From Paracoccus saliphilus (lineage in GTDB: Bacteria; Pseudomonadota; Alphaproteobacteria; Rhodobacterales; Rhodobacteraceae): DNA of 64,000 bases. Made by a program: the position numbers and the translations under genes. The notes under the pieces are model-generated. The model searched no databases and was not told the DNA's origin. It saw nothing but the letters and a program-made list of their open reading frames with translations. Shown piece by piece: positions 8,643-18,056 of this stretch (position 1 is the stretch's first letter; every line of letters starts with the position of its first letter). The stretch spans positions 3,348,001-3,412,000 of the forward strand of contig NZ_CP067140.1 of the NCBI RefSeq assembly GCF_028553805.1. Direction: 5' to 3'.

Positions 8643-9650
8643 TCACGCCGCCTGACTGGAATTCAGCCGCTGCCCGACCAGCCGGTCGATCACGCCATCG
8701 ATGCTTTCGCCACGGGCACGGGCCGCGAAAGACAGCGCCATGCGGTGACGAAGGACCGGTGGAGCCATCGCTTCGACATCCTCGAGCGTCGGCGCAAAGC
8801 GGCCATTCAGCACCGCCCGCGCCCGTGTCACCAGCATCAGCGCCTGTGCCGCGCGCGGGCCCGCCCCCCAGATCAGCGTGTCCGCAATGCCGCTTTCGGC
8901 TTCCGACGCGCCGGGACGGCTGGCACGGACCAGGTCGAGAATCGCCTCGACCACGGCCTCGCCCACCGGCATCTGGCGAATGAGCCGCTGCGCCGCAATC
9001 AGTCCCTCGGCATCGAAAGCCGCATGTGCGGAGCCCTCATCCGTTCCCGTCGTGGCCAGCAGGATGTCGCGCTCGGTGTCGCGGTCGGGATAATCCACGT
9101 CGATCTGTAGCAGGAACCGGTCGAGTTGCGCCTCGGGTAGCGGATAGGTGCCCTCTTGCTCGATCGGGTTCTGGGTCGCCAGCACGTGGAAAGGTCGCCC
9201 GAGCGGCCGATGCTGACCGCTTACCGTCACTTCGCGCTCCTGCATCGCCTGCAACAGCGCCGATTGCGTGCGGGGCGAGGCGCGGTTGATCTCGTCGGCC
9301 ATCAGAAGCTGGGTGAACACCGGACCTTCGATAAAGCGGAACGCACGACTGCCATCGGTAAGCACGTCCAGCACTTCCGATCCAAGGATATCGGCGGGCA
9401 TCAGGTCGGGGGTGAACTGCACCCGCTGGTTATCCAGCCCCAGCACGGTGGCCAGCGTGTCCACCAGCATCGTCTTGCCCAGCCCCGGCTGACCGACCAA
9501 AAGCGCGTGACCGCCCGACAGAATCGCCGCCAGAACCTGCTCTACCACCGCGTGCTGTCCGACAAAGCGCCGCTCGATACTGCTGCGTGCCTCGGCAAGG
9601 CGCTGCCCGAGCGCCTCGACCTCCTGCACCAGAATTTCATCCGAAGTCAT
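8643..9650 (-). CDS. MoxR family AAA+ ATPase
   Basis: MoxR ATPases act as chaperone-like machines for assembly or metal loading of protein complexes. This 335-residue protein shows Walker A (GQPGLGKTMLVDTL), Walker B (LLMADEINRA), the sensor-1 region (FHVLATQNPIEQEG) and the arginine-finger and sensor region that follow (PEAQLDRFLL). The start is ATG at 9650 (MTSDEILVQE); the extra 16 codons upstream are not family-like. It leads the operon moxR - DUF58 - DUF4159 - amidotransferase-like protein. The gene pair with the divergent DUF1285 gene leaves a 64-bp shared promoter gap. Confidence 0.95.
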   Translation of the reverse strand: MTSDEILVQEVEALGQRLAEARSSIERRFVGQHAVVEQVLAAILSGGHALLVGQPGLGKTMLVDTLATVLGLDNQRVQFTPDLMPADILGSEVLDVLTDGSRAFRFIEGPVFTQLLMADEINRASPRTQSALLQAMQEREVTVSGQHRPLGRPFHVLATQNPIEQEGTYPLPEAQLDRFLLQIDVDYPDRDTERDILLATTGTDEGSAHAAFDAEGLIAAQRLIRQMPVGEAVVEAILDLVRASRPGASEAESGIADTLIWGAGPRAAQALMLVTRARAVLNGRFAPTLEDVEAMAPPVLRHRMALSFAARARGESIDGVIDRLVGQRLNSSQAA

Positions 9651-9714
9651 GACAATGCCCTTCTGCTGCTCTAGACCGGAGCATAGGGAAGTCATCAAGG
9701 GGCGACCATATCGA

Positions 9715-10263
9715 ATGCCGGATCAGATTGACAATAATGTGAGCGCCGACGGAATTGCCGCCGCTGCCAGCAAGGCGGCCAAAAAAGGCGGATTGCCGCC
9801 GGTGCATCTGTGGGACCCGCCATTCTGCGGCGATCTGGACATGGAGATTCGCGCCGACGGGACGTGGTTCTACGAGGGCACGCCGATCGGGCGGCCCGCG
9901 ATGGTGCGGCTGTTCTCGACCGTGCTGAAACGCGAGGATGACAAGTTCTTCCTTGTGACCCCGGTAGAAAAGGTGGGCATCCGCGTCGAGGATGCGCCCT
10001 TTATCGCCATCGATGCCGATATCGCACCGGACCGGATCACCTTCACCACCAATGTCGATGACGAGGTGATCGCCGATACCGATCACCCGATCGTCATTCG
10101 CGGCGACAAGGCCGAGCCGCGGCCCTATGTTCATGTCCGTGCGGGGCTTGAAGCCCTGATAGACCGCAAGACATTCTACCGGCTGGCCGCGGCCGCCGAG
10201 GACGGGCCGGATGGGCGTGCGGGCGTCCGTTCGGGCGGGCAGTTCTTCGCGCTGGAGTTCTGA
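9715..10263 (+). CDS. DUF1285 domain-containing protein
   Basis: The 182-residue product contains the DUF1285 core: PVHLWDPPFCGDLDM, then RADGTWFYEGTPIGR, then RLFSTVLKRE and YFLVTPVEKV-like sequence (here FFLVTPVEKVGI). The start is ATG at 9715 (MPDQIDNN), since the upstream extension overlaps the moxR start region and is not family-like. The protein is cytosolic with no signal. Its function is not established. It is followed 6 bp later by the isomerase-like gene and probably shares its transcript. Confidence 0.9.
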   Translation: MPDQIDNNVSADGIAAAASKAAKKGGLPPVHLWDPPFCGDLDMEIRADGTWFYEGTPIGRPAMVRLFSTVLKREDDKFFLVTPVEKVGIRVEDAPFIAIDADIAPDRITFTTNVDDEVIADTDHPIVIRGDKAEPRPYVHVRAGLEALIDRKTFYRLAAAAEDGPDGRAGVRSGGQFFALEF

Positions 10264-10269
10264 TGCTCG

Positions 10270-11025
10270 ATGCCGCATTTTGCAGCGAATCTCACCAAGC
10301 TTTTCACCGAAATTCCCATGGAGCAACGCTTCGCGGCGGCTGCCGAGGCCGGCTTCACCGGCGTCGAGATCCTGTTTCCCTACGACATTCCCGCCGCCAC
10401 GCTGTCGCGCAAGGCCATCAAGGCGGGGTTGGAGATCGTGCTGATCAACACCCCGCCTCCGAACTGGGCGGGCGGCCCGCGGGGATTCGCTGCGGTTCCG
10501 GGCTTCGAGGAACGCTTTCGCCAGGATTTCGACCGGGCCCTGCGCTTTGCGAGGTCGCTGCAATCGCGGCATATTCATATCATGGCCGGCACGACAAATG
10601 ACCGCGACGCACGGGCTACATTCATCGACAACCTTGCCTGGGCCGCCGAGCGCGCACCGCATGCCAGTCTCACGATCGAGGTCATCAACCGGACAGATAT
10701 GCCCGGCTATTTCCTGGCGGATTTCGATCTGGCGGCGGGAATCATCGCCGAACTCGGCGTGCGGAACCTGGGACTGCAATTCGACGCCTATCACGCCCAA
10801 GCAATCACCGGCGACGCGATAGGGACATGGCGAAAATATGCCCCTGTTATCAGGCACATCCAGATTGCGGGCTATCCCGGCCGCCACGAACCAGCGGGCG
10901 GAGAAATCGACTATCCGGCGTTTTTCGCAGAGCTGGACGCCTCGGGCTATCGCGGTTGGGTAAGCGCGGAATACGACCCCGAACACCTGACCGAAAACGG
11001 GTTGGGCTGGCTGCCGCTTGGGTGA
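10270..11025 (+). CDS. Hydroxypyruvate isomerase-like TIM-barrel protein
   Basis: The family interconverts hydroxypyruvate and tartronate semialdehyde or related 2-carbonyl acids in a divalent-metal TIM barrel. The 251-residue protein starts MPHFAANLTKLFTE, then FAAAAEAGFTGVEILFPY. Likely metal-ligand glutamates lie in LTIEVINRTDMPGY and in the C-terminal GWVSAEYDPEH. A GGAG sits about 12 nt before the ATG, inside the end of the DUF1285 gene. No glyoxylate-carboligase or tartronate-reductase neighbours are present, so the true substrate is open. Confidence 0.88.
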   Translation: MPHFAANLTKLFTEIPMEQRFAAAAEAGFTGVEILFPYDIPAATLSRKAIKAGLEIVLINTPPPNWAGGPRGFAAVPGFEERFRQDFDRALRFARSLQSRHIHIMAGTTNDRDARATFIDNLAWAAERAPHASLTIEVINRTDMPGYFLADFDLAAGIIAELGVRNLGLQFDAYHAQAITGDAIGTWRKYAPVIRHIQIAGYPGRHEPAGGEIDYPAFFAELDASGYRGWVSAEYDPEHLTENGLGWLPLG

Positions 11026-11127
11026 CCGAACCATGCCGCGCAGGGGAACCGGATCGATTTCCACCCGTTACCTCCTGGAGAACGCGGCGAAAGCTGCTAC
11101 TGACAATGGCAACAAAGGAGCCGACAC

Positions 11128-11202
11128 ATGAACTCCATCATCTATATCATCGGTCTCGTGGTCGTGGTGCTGTTCATCCTGTCCTTCCTCGGGCTGCGCT
11201 GA
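11128..11202 (+). CDS. 24-residue single-pass membrane microprotein
   Basis: A 25-codon frame has an excellent ribosome-binding site (AAAGGAG, 7 nt before ATG). It encodes almost nothing but one hydrophobic helix (SIIYIIGLVVVVLFILSFLG) ending in Leu-Arg. A GC-rich hairpin follows within 6 nt of the stop. I recall similar short helices in other Rhodobacteraceae, but no function. It stands alone downstream of the isomerase-like gene. Coding status rests on the Shine-Dalgarno, the clean hydrophobic composition and the terminator-like hairpin. Confidence 0.7.
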   Translation: MNSIIYIIGLVVVVLFILSFLGLR

Positions 11203-11207
11203 ACCGA

Positions 11208-11227
11208 GGCGGCGGGGCTTCGCCGCC
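11208..11227 (+). terminator. GC-rich hairpin after the 24-residue microprotein gene
   Basis: GGCGGCG (11208-11214) pairs with CGCCGCC (11221-11227) around a 6-nt loop. There is no T-run, so it could be a weak terminator or simply 3' end protection. Confidence 0.5.
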
Positions 11228-11265
11228 CCACCCGAGGGACGGCGTGCAACGGCTGCGCACGCCGG

Positions 11266-11389
11266 TCGGATGCAACGCTCGCCGCAACGCACGCGGCTTG
11301 ACCAGCATTTGCTGGGAAATCCATTGCACAATGCGTACACCGCGTGTGCACAACATGTGCACAGGGCGTACACCGCTGTTGCATTGGAC
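11266..11389. repeat. Compound element, copy 1: palindrome plus 11-bp-periodic GTRCAC array
   Basis: The perfect palindrome CCAGCATTTGCTGG occupies 11302-11315. From 11324 six consecutive 11-bp units follow, starting TTGCAC (11324), GTACAC (11335), GTGCAC (11346), GTGCAC (11357), GTACAC (11368) and TTGCAT (11379). The remaining 5 bp of each unit vary. A TCGGATGC motif lies upstream (11266-11273). The same layout recurs at 50789-50910. Codons read across it give an improbable Cys-rich peptide, so it is not coding. The rest of the 11203-11528 gap shows nothing else I can name except a small palindrome (CACGAGTTCGTG). Confidence 0.75.
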
Positions 11390-11528
11390 GCGGAGACATC
11401 ACGAGTTCGTGAGGGCTGATTGGGCGGGTTCCGACTGCGGCGGGAATGTCGGATTTGCGGACGAAGCAGACTTTGAAGTTGACTGCCTAAGTACTAAGCT
11501 TTCGGCAGTGATTTATGGGGGCTAGTAG

Positions 11529-11753
11529 ATGATCAGAAAGATATTTTCCTTGGTTTCTCTCGGGCTCGCATTCGCTTTTGGGTACTTGTACTACGTCGAG
11601 TATTTCAAATGGCGCAGTTGTTTCAATGAACTCGGCCGGTGCTTCGACGACGACGCGGGTGTCGTATATTTCGAGCAATCAGGGGTCGTATGGCTCTTAC
11701 TCGCTGTGTTGGCACTTGGTGTAGGGCTCTACAGTGCTTGGCATCTGAGCTAA
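11529..11753 (+). CDS. Small two-helix membrane protein, hypothetical
   Basis: The 74-residue frame encodes two hydrophobic helices (KIFSLVSLGLAFAFGYLYYV and VVWLLLAVLALGVGLYSAW) joined by a loop with two Cys (RSCFNELGRCFDDD). The Cys pair could form a periplasmic disulfide. The Shine-Dalgarno (GGGGGC) is weak. The surrounding DNA is less GC-rich than its neighbours, which suggests a gene acquired or evolving apart from the core. I do not recognise the family. Confidence 0.55.
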   Translation: MIRKIFSLVSLGLAFAFGYLYYVEYFKWRSCFNELGRCFDDDAGVVYFEQSGVVWLLLAVLALGVGLYSAWHLS

Positions 11754-12001
11754 CCCTAAACGGTAATCTGGGCTCAATCCGGTCGCTATCGCCGACAGTC
11801 ATCTCGCGTTCAACCGGATGACGGCGAAGCGAAACATTGACACACATCATGGCCCCTCATAGAATCTCGACTGTCTGAAACAGGTTAGGTTCGGGACGGT
11901 TGGCCCGGCCCCCGCAAAGCGGGTCCTTCTGTCGCGATGGCGATGGCCCAAGACTATCAGGGTGACCGCATGGTGCGGACACCGATAGAAAGGGCTTGGA
12001 C

Positions 12002-12427
12002 ATGAAACCTCGTATTTCCGTTCTGACACTAGGCGTTGCCGATCTGGAGCAGTCGCTTGCGTTCTATCGTGACGGACTCGGTCTGCCGACCGATGGCATC
12101 GTCGGGCAAGAGTTCGAACATGGTGCCGTTGCTTTTTTCGAACTGTCCGGCGGCCTCAAGCTGGCAATCTGGGCGCAGGCGGATCTTGCCCATGACACCG
12201 GGCTGCCCAGTCTGCCGGTCAGTTCGACCTCGCTCAGCATCGGCCATAATGTTCACAGACGGGAAGAGGTGGACGCGATTCTGGATACGGCGAAGCGGGC
12301 CGGTGCGGATATCATCAAACCCGCACAGGATACGTTCTACGGCGGCTACGCGGGATATTTCCGGGACCCGAACGGGCATCTCTGGGAGATCGTGTGGAAC
12401 CCGGAAATGCTGCCGGCCGAAGAGTGA
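12002..12427 (+). CDS. VOC (glyoxalase/bleomycin-resistance-like) family protein
   Basis: The 141-residue protein has the paired beta-alpha-beta-beta-beta modules of the VOC fold: SVLTLGVADLEQSLAFYRDGLG at the start and GYFRDPNGHLWEIVWNPE at the end, where the metal-binding Glu sits. ATG at 12002 has GAAAGGG 8-10 nt upstream and is preferred over a TTG two codons earlier. No partner enzyme is adjacent, so the substrate cannot be named. Such stand-alone proteins are often annotated glyoxalase without evidence. Confidence 0.88.
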   Translation: MKPRISVLTLGVADLEQSLAFYRDGLGLPTDGIVGQEFEHGAVAFFELSGGLKLAIWAQADLAHDTGLPSLPVSSTSLSIGHNVHRREEVDAILDTAKRAGADIIKPAQDTFYGGYAGYFRDPNGHLWEIVWNPEMLPAEE

Positions 12428-12660
12428 TAATCCTGCGGCTAGCTGGCGACCTGTCAAAGCATGTCCGGCGAGGCGGGGCACCGGGTCTGCGGGTGGCCAG
12501 CCACGGCGGGGGCTTGTCAGGCCATCGACCCCACCGACCGGCCTTGGGCAAGGAGACGCGAAGCGGCCGTTATCGGCACAGCACCCGCCGCGCTATCTCT
12601 CATGCATGCGCATGTGCTATAGTTCCGCCACTGTCACGACATGTGAAAGGAGACAATGCC

Positions 12661-12900
12661 ATGAAACGCCTGAGCCTTGCCCTGGCACTCGCCGCGTTTG
12701 CCGCCAGTCCCGCCCTTGCCTTCCAATGTCCTGCGGATATGAGCCAGATCGACGCCGCGCTGGAAACCGCCTCGCTCTCTGAAGAAGAGCTTGCAAGGGT
12801 GAAGGAATTGCGCGCCCTCGGAGAGACCGAGCACGAGACCGGCGATCACCAGGCCGCGGTCGACGCGCTGGCCGAGGCAAAAGAGATTCTCGGCCTCTGA
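12661..12900 (+). CDS. Small secreted protein, hypothetical
   Basis: The 79-residue frame begins with a clear Sec signal peptide (MKRLSLALALAAFAASPALA, cleavage after ALA). The mature part is an acidic helical domain of about 59 residues with a single Cys (FQCPADMSQID) and a heptad-like LEEAK/EILGL end. A strong AAGGAGA lies upstream of the ATG. It is probably periplasmic. The helical repeat (residues 35-79) resembles half of a TPR-like hairpin, but no family can be named. Confidence 0.75.
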   Translation: MKRLSLALALAAFAASPALAFQCPADMSQIDAALETASLSEEELARVKELRALGETEHETGDHQAAVDALAEAKEILGL

Positions 12901-13243
12901 ACCAGGGGCCGCTGACGAAGGGGAATGTCACGGCAACCGGGATCGAGAACCGCTTGGCGCCGTCCAGTTCCGATGCGGCGTCTCGTATCGCGGCTGCCAT
13001 GATGACGAAACGGTATTTGGCAGCCGGATCTCCGAATATGGCCAAGGGCCTCTGCCCTGGCATTCTTCATCTGCATCATGCCCGGCGGCACTGCATGCCG
13101 TGATTTTGGACGGGCGAATGATCGGTGGCGGACAGCTGCATGGCGCATAGAACCCGTTCCCGTTCTTCGCTCAGGATCACTTTCGGCTGGCTTTTCCTCC
13201 GCCGCTCGGCTAGGGCAGCGGCGCAAACCGGAAGGCTACCCAA
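12901..13243. other. Gene-free 343-bp gap before typA
   Basis: I see no convincing gene, RNA or repeat. Frames on the minus strand are open for part of it but have no recognisable protein sequence and no ribosome-binding site. The last 30 bp hold GGAAGG, which serves the typA start. It probably carries the typA promoter. Confidence 0.4.
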
Positions 13244-15064
13244 ATGGACACCCGCAATATCGCCATCATCGCCCATGTCGACCACGGCAAGACCACGCTG
13301 GTTGACCAGTTGCTCAGGCAATCGGGATCCTTCCGCGAAAACCAGGCCGTGGCCGAGCGCGCCATGGACAGCAACGATATCGAACGCGAGCGCGGCATCA
13401 CCATCCTCGCCAAGGCGACCTCGGTCGAGTGGAAGGGCACGCGGATCAATATCGTCGATACGCCGGGCCATGCCGATTTCGGCGGCGAGGTCGAGCGCAT
13501 CCTGTCGATGGTCGATGGGGTCTGCCTGCTGGTCGATGCCGCAGAAGGCCCGATGCCGCAGACGAAATTCGTCACCTCCAAGGCGCTGGCGCTCGGGCTG
13601 CGCCCGATCGTGGTGTTGAACAAGGTGGACAAGCCCGCCGCAGAGCCCGACGACGCGCTGACCGACGTGTTCGACCTGTTCGCCAATCTGGGCGCCAGCG
13701 ACGAGCAACTGGATTTCCCGCATCTCTATGCATCCGGCATCGGGGGATGGGCGGATGAGGCGCTTGACGGACCGCGTCAGGACATGACCGCACTGTTCGA
13801 CATGATCCTGCGCCATGTCGATGCTCCGAAACAGGTTGGCCGTGCGGATGAGCCGTTCCAGATGCTGGCAACCACGCTGGGCGCCGATCCGTTCCTTGGC
13901 CGGTTGCTGACTGGTCGTGTCGAATCGGGCCGCGCCAAGGCGGGCGACACGCTGAAGGCGCTGAGCCGCGATGGCAAGCGGGTCGAGCAGTTCCGCATTT
14001 CCAAGGTTCTGGCCGCCCGCGGGCTGAACCAGCAACCCATCGACGAGGCCGTGGCGGGCGATATCGTCACGATTTCGGGCATGACCAAGGCGACGGTTTC
14101 GGATACGCTCTGCGCCCCCGAGGTCGAGACCGCCCTGCCCTCGCAGCCCATCGATCCGCCGACGATCAGCGTCACCTTCGGCATCAATGACAGCCCGCTG
14201 GCGGGGCGCGACGGCAAGAAGGTGCAGTCGCGCGTCATCCGCGAGCGGCTGATGAAAGAGGCCGAATCAAACGTCGCCATCCGTGTCGATGACACGCCGG
14301 GGGGCGAGGCATTCGTCGTCTCGGGTCGGGGCGAATTGCAGATGGGCGTGCTGATCGAGAACATGCGCCGCGAAGGCTTCGAGCTGTCGATCAGCCGGCC
14401 GCGGGTGATCTTCCAGGAGGAAGACGGTCAGCGGATGGAGCCCATCGAGGAAGTCATCATCGATGTCGATGACGATTATACCGGCGCGGTGATCGAGAAG
14501 CTGACCGGCGACCGCAAGGGTGAGATGGTGGACATGCGCCCGGCGGGCCACGGCAAAACCCGGATCATCGCCCATGTGCCGTCGCGCGGGCTGATCGGCT
14601 ATCACGGCGAATTCATGACCGATACGCGCGGCAATGGTGTGCTGAACCGGATTTTCCATGGTTGGGCGTCCTACAAGGGTTCGATCCAGGGTCGCCGCCA
14701 GGGCGTGCTGATCTCGATGGAGGACGGGGTCTCGGTTGCCTATGCGCTATGGAACCTGGAAGAGCGCGGCAAGATGTTCATCGGCGCGCAGGAACAGATT
14801 TACCAGGGCATGATCATCGGCGAGCATTCGCGTGACAACGACCTGGAAGTGAACCCGCTGAAGGGCAAGAAGCTGACAAACGTGCGGGCCTCGGGCACCG
14901 ATGACGCGGTTCGGCTGACCCCGCCGATGCGTTTGTCGCTGGAAGAGGCGATTGCCTATATCAACGACGACGAGTTGGTCGAGGTGACTCCCAAGAGCAT
15001 CAGGCTGCGCAAGCGTCATCTCGACCCGCATGAACGCAAGCGGCAGGCCCGCAGCGACGGGTGA
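13244..15064 (+). CDS. typA: Translational GTPase TypA/BipA
   Basis: TypA/BipA is an EF-G-like ribosome-bound GTPase needed for 50S assembly and growth under cold or stress. The 606-residue length is normal. Motifs in order are the P-loop [15 protein letters not shown], switch [30 protein letters not shown], the beta-barrel domain II, and the BipA-specific C-terminal part ([16 protein letters not shown]). GGAAGG precedes the ATG by about 8 nt. It appears monocistronic. Confidence 0.97.
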   Translation: MDTRNIAIIAHVDHGKTTLVDQLLRQSGSFRENQAVAERAMDSNDIERERGITILAKATSVEWKGTRINIVDTPGHADFGGEVERILSMVDGVCLLVDAAEGPMPQTKFVTSKALALGLRPIVVLNKVDKPAAEPDDALTDVFDLFANLGASDEQLDFPHLYASGIGGWADEALDGPRQDMTALFDMILRHVDAPKQVGRADEPFQMLATTLGADPFLGRLLTGRVESGRAKAGDTLKALSRDGKRVEQFRISKVLAARGLNQQPIDEAVAGDIVTISGMTKATVSDTLCAPEVETALPSQPIDPPTISVTFGINDSPLAGRDGKKVQSRVIRERLMKEAESNVAIRVDDTPGGEAFVVSGRGELQMGVLIENMRREGFELSISRPRVIFQEEDGQRMEPIEEVIIDVDDDYTGAVIEKLTGDRKGEMVDMRPAGHGKTRIIAHVPSRGLIGYHGEFMTDTRGNGVLNRIFHGWASYKGSIQGRRQGVLISMEDGVSVAYALWNLEERGKMFIGAQEQIYQGMIIGEHSRDNDLEVNPLKGKKLTNVRASGTDDAVRLTPPMRLSLEEAIAYINDDELVEVTPKSIRLRKRHLDPHERKRQARSDG

Positions 15065-15196
15065 GTCCGGCAGGATCGGCGCTTTACAGCCTTTTCGGGG
15101 ACGATATGTAAACTTGTCGCCAAACGGGCATTCCGCTTCGGCTTGTGATGCGTTATCCCGCTCGCAACCCATGCATGACGAGAAGGCAGGATTCCC

Positions 15197-16585
15197 GTGA
15201 CCGATCACATCATCAAGGATATTTCGCTTGCCGATTACGGCCGCCGCGAACTTGACATCGCCGAGACGGAGATGCCGGGCCTGATGGCGCTTCGTGCGGA
15301 ATATGGCGCGGCGCAGCCGCTGAAGGGCGCGCGGATCGCGGGTTCGTTGCACATGACGATCCAGACGGCGGTGCTGATCGAGACGCTGGTCGCGCTCGGT
15401 GCCGAGGTGCGGTGGGCGTCGTGCAACATCTTCTCGACCCAGGACCACGCCGCGGCCGCGATCGCCGCCGGGGGCACCCCGGTCTTCGCCATCAAGGGCG
15501 AAACGCTGGAGGAATACTGGGATTACTGCGACCGCATCTTCCTGTTCGAGGAGGGCGCCAACCTGATCCTCGACGATGGCGGCGACGCGACGCTCTACAT
15601 CCTCCTGGGCGCGCGGGTGGAGGCCGGCGAGACCGACCTGATCGAAACGCCGACCAGCGAAGAGGAAGAGGCGCTGTTTGCCCAGATCAAGAAGCGGATG
15701 GCGGCAAGCCCCGGCTGGTTCACCAGGCAGCGCGACCAGCTGCAAGGCGTCAGTGAAGAAACCACGACCGGCGTGCACCGCCTCTATGACCTGCACAAGA
15801 AAGGGCTGCTGCCCTTCCCGGCGATCAACGTCAATGACAGCGTCACCAAGTCGAAATTCGACAATAAATACGGCTGCAAGGAATCGCTGGTCGACGGCAT
15901 CCGCCGCGCCACCGACACGATGATGGCCGGCAAGACCGCCCTGGTCTGCGGCTATGGCGATGTCGGCAAGGGTTCGGCGGCAAGCCTGCGCGGCGCCGGT
16001 GCGCGGGTGAAGGTGACCGAAGTCGATCCGATCTGCGCGCTACAGGCGGCGATGGACGGGTTCGAGGTGGTGACGCTGGAAGACGTGGTGGCCTCTGCCG
16101 ATATCTTCATTACCACCACCGGCAATCGCGACGTGATCCGCATCGAGCATATGCGCGAGATGAAGGACATGGCGATCGTCGGCAATATCGGCCATTTCGA
16201 CAACGAGATCCAGGTCGCGGCGCTGAAGAACCACAAATGGACCAATATCAAGGATCAGGTGGACATGATCGAGATGCCTTCGGGCAGCCGGATCATCCTG
16301 CTCTCCGAGGGGCGTCTGCTGAACCTCGGCAACGCGACCGGGCATCCGTCCTTCGTGATGTCGGCCAGCTTCACCAACCAGGTGCTCGCCCAGATCGAGC
16401 TGTGGACCAAGGGCGATGAATACCGGCCCGGCGTCTACATCCTGCCGAAAGCACTGGATGAAAAAGTCGCGAGGCTGCATCTGGACAAGATCGGGGTAAA
16501 GCTGACACAACTGTCCCCGGAGCAGGCCGAATATATCGGTGTGACACCCGAAGGCCCCTTCAAATCAGATCATTACCGGTACTGA
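15197..16585 (+). CDS. ahcY: Adenosylhomocysteinase
   Basis: AhcY hydrolyses S-adenosylhomocysteine to adenosine and homocysteine with tightly bound NAD, relieving product inhibition of methyltransferases. The frame opens with GTG at 15197, preceded by GGCAGGA, and gives 462 residues, as in other alphaproteobacteria. The NAD-binding loop [10 protein letters not shown], the [15 protein letters not shown] segment and the C-terminal DHYRY with the conserved Lys and Tyr are all present. metK follows after 3 bp, so SAM recycling and SAM synthesis are co-transcribed. The 132-bp leader contains no SAM or SAH riboswitch I can recognise. Confidence 0.97.
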   Translation: MTDHIIKDISLADYGRRELDIAETEMPGLMALRAEYGAAQPLKGARIAGSLHMTIQTAVLIETLVALGAEVRWASCNIFSTQDHAAAAIAAGGTPVFAIKGETLEEYWDYCDRIFLFEEGANLILDDGGDATLYILLGARVEAGETDLIETPTSEEEEALFAQIKKRMAASPGWFTRQRDQLQGVSEETTTGVHRLYDLHKKGLLPFPAINVNDSVTKSKFDNKYGCKESLVDGIRRATDTMMAGKTALVCGYGDVGKGSAASLRGAGARVKVTEVDPICALQAAMDGFEVVTLEDVVASADIFITTTGNRDVIRIEHMREMKDMAIVGNIGHFDNEIQVAALKNHKWTNIKDQVDMIEMPSGSRIILLSEGRLLNLGNATGHPSFVMSASFTNQVLAQIELWTKGDEYRPGVYILPKALDEKVARLHLDKIGVKLTQLSPEQAEYIGVTPEGPFKSDHYRY

Positions 16586-16588
16586 GCC

Positions 16589-17767
16589 ATGACCGAATAT
16601 TCGCTGTTCACCTCGGAATCCGTCTCCGAGGGCCATCCCGACAAGATTGCCGACCAGATCTCGGACGCGATCCTCGACGCCATCATGGCCGAAGACGCAC
16701 GGGCTCGCGTCGCCTGCGAGACGATGGTGAAAACCGGTGTCGCGATCATCTCGGGAGAGATAACCACCAGCGCTTGGGTGGATCTGGAATCGATCGTGCG
16801 CGAGGTCATCAATGATATCGGCTACGATTCCTCCGAGGTAGGTTTCGATGGGGCGACCTGTTCGGTCATCAATATCATCGGCAAGCAATCGCCCGAGATC
16901 AACCAGGGCGTCGACCGCGAAAAGCTCGAAGAGCAGGGTGCCGGCGACCAGGGGCTGATGTTCGGCTATGCCTCGGACGAGACCGATGTGCTGATGCCCG
17001 CCCCGATCACCTATGCGCATCGCCTGGTCGAGCGGCAGTCCAAGGTTCGCCGCAACGGCATCCTGCCATGGCTGCGCCCGGACGCGAAATCGCAGGTGAC
17101 ATTGCGTTACGGCGCGGATGGCCGGCCCGAGGGCATCGATGCCGTGGTACTATCGACCCAGCATAACCCGGATATCGCGCTGGCCGATCTGCGCGAGGCG
17201 GTGATCGAAGAGATCATCAGGCCGGTCCTGCCCACCGAATGGCTGTCGAGCGAGACGAAATATCTGATCAACCCGACCGGTAAATTCGTCATTGGCGGCC
17301 CGGTGGGCGATTGCGGCCTGACCGGGCGCAAGATCATCGTCGACAGCTATGGCGGCATGGCCCGTCACGGCGGCGGAGCCTTTTCCGGCAAGGATCCCTC
17401 CAAGGTGGACCGCTCGGCCGCCTATGCGGGGCGTTGGGTGGCCAAGAATATCGTGGCGGCGGGGCTGGCCAGCCGGTGCGAGATCCAGGTGAGCTATGCC
17501 ATTGGCGAGGCCCAACCGACCTCGATCTCGCTGAATACCTTCGGAACGGAAACTGTTCCGCATGACAGGATCGTCGCGGCGGTGCGCGAGGTGTTCGACC
17601 TGCGCCCCTTCGCGATCATTCGTGACCTGGACCTGCTGCACCCGATCTATCGCCCCACGGCCAGCTATGGCCATTTCGGGCGCGATCCCTACACGTTGAA
17701 CGGCGCCATCGCGTTCAGCTGGGAAAAGACCGATCGGGCAGAGGCGCTGAAGGCGGCGGTCAGCTGA
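16589..17767 (+). CDS. metK: Methionine adenosyltransferase
   Basis: MetK makes S-adenosylmethionine from methionine and ATP. The 392-residue protein contains [19 protein letters not shown], with the ATP-contacting His and Asp, then [10 protein letters not shown], and the P-loop [19 protein letters not shown]. It is coupled to ahcY with a 3-bp gap. The 3' flank carries the GGATATTT-type repeat and a hairpin rather than another gene. Confidence 0.97.
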   Translation: MTEYSLFTSESVSEGHPDKIADQISDAILDAIMAEDARARVACETMVKTGVAIISGEITTSAWVDLESIVREVINDIGYDSSEVGFDGATCSVINIIGKQSPEINQGVDREKLEEQGAGDQGLMFGYASDETDVLMPAPITYAHRLVERQSKVRRNGILPWLRPDAKSQVTLRYGADGRPEGIDAVVLSTQHNPDIALADLREAVIEEIIRPVLPTEWLSSETKYLINPTGKFVIGGPVGDCGLTGRKIIVDSYGGMARHGGGAFSGKDPSKVDRSAAYAGRWVAKNIVAAGLASRCEIQVSYAIGEAQPTSISLNTFGTETVPHDRIVAAVREVFDLRPFAIIRDLDLLHPIYRPTASYGHFGRDPYTLNGAIAFSWEKTDRAEALKAAVS

Positions 17768-17831
17768 TTCCACGAAACGGGCGCAGCAGCCTTTCGGGAC
17801 TCTGCCCCGTCGCCGTTCCGGCGACTCCCCG

Positions 17832-17853
17832 GGATATTTGGATGAAGAAGAAG
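17832..17853 (+). repeat. GGATATTT...GAAGAAGAAG repeat, single-arm copy after metK
   Basis: The 22-nt sequence reads GGATATTT, GG, then ATGAAGAAGAAG. It matches the arms of the element at 725-777 with one difference each. It sits 64 bp downstream of the metK stop and follows CCCCG, as the copy at 57829-57850 does in reverse. A degraded second arm (GTTCTTCTTTACTGAAC) lies about 40 bp downstream. Confidence 0.7.
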
Positions 17854-17923
17854 GGTCGCACGGTTTTGAAATCCTCCCAATTCGTGCCGCCTCGTTCTTC
17901 TTTACTGAACCCAGTTTTCCAGT

Positions 17924-17947
17924 CCGAACCTCGGGCGAGAGGTTCGG
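17924..17947. terminator. Perfect 9-bp hairpin between metK and the COQ10 gene
   Basis: CCGAACCTC (17924-17932) pairs with GAGGTTCGG (17939-17947) around a 6-nt loop, in the gap between convergent genes. No T-run follows on either strand. It could serve as a bidirectional terminator. The rest of the 17768-18056 gap holds the repeat above and nothing else I can identify. Confidence 0.5.
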
Positions 17948-18056
17948 GCAGGTCGCGCCATGGGTTGGAAATATGTGCCTGCAATGGGGGGAGAGCCCTT
18001 CCGGCCATCGCAGGCGACGCAATTCGTGAGCGTTTCAGTTGTAAGGGTGGCGCGCC

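Noticed and set aside
9637..11064. 475-residue minus-strand frame
   Set aside because: It is antisense to the DUF1285 and isomerase-like genes, both with strong family motifs, and has no recognisable domain.
11324..11389. CRISPR array
   Set aside because: The repeat unit is 11 bp with a 6-bp conserved core, far too short for a CRISPR repeat and spacer, and there are no cas genes.
12617..13063. Minus-strand frame around the small secreted protein
   Set aside because: It overlaps the signal-peptide gene at 12661-12900, which has a strong ribosome-binding site. The unmatched part has no recognisable domain.
15065..15196. Possible SAM or SAH riboswitch before ahcY-metK
   Set aside because: Rhodobacterales often have a SAM/SAH riboswitch near metK, so I looked for the short hairpin with its Shine-Dalgarno-masking pseudoknot. 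A CTCG/CGAG hairpin (around 15162-15183) is present, but its loop does not match the conserved bases or pair convincingly with the downstream sequence.
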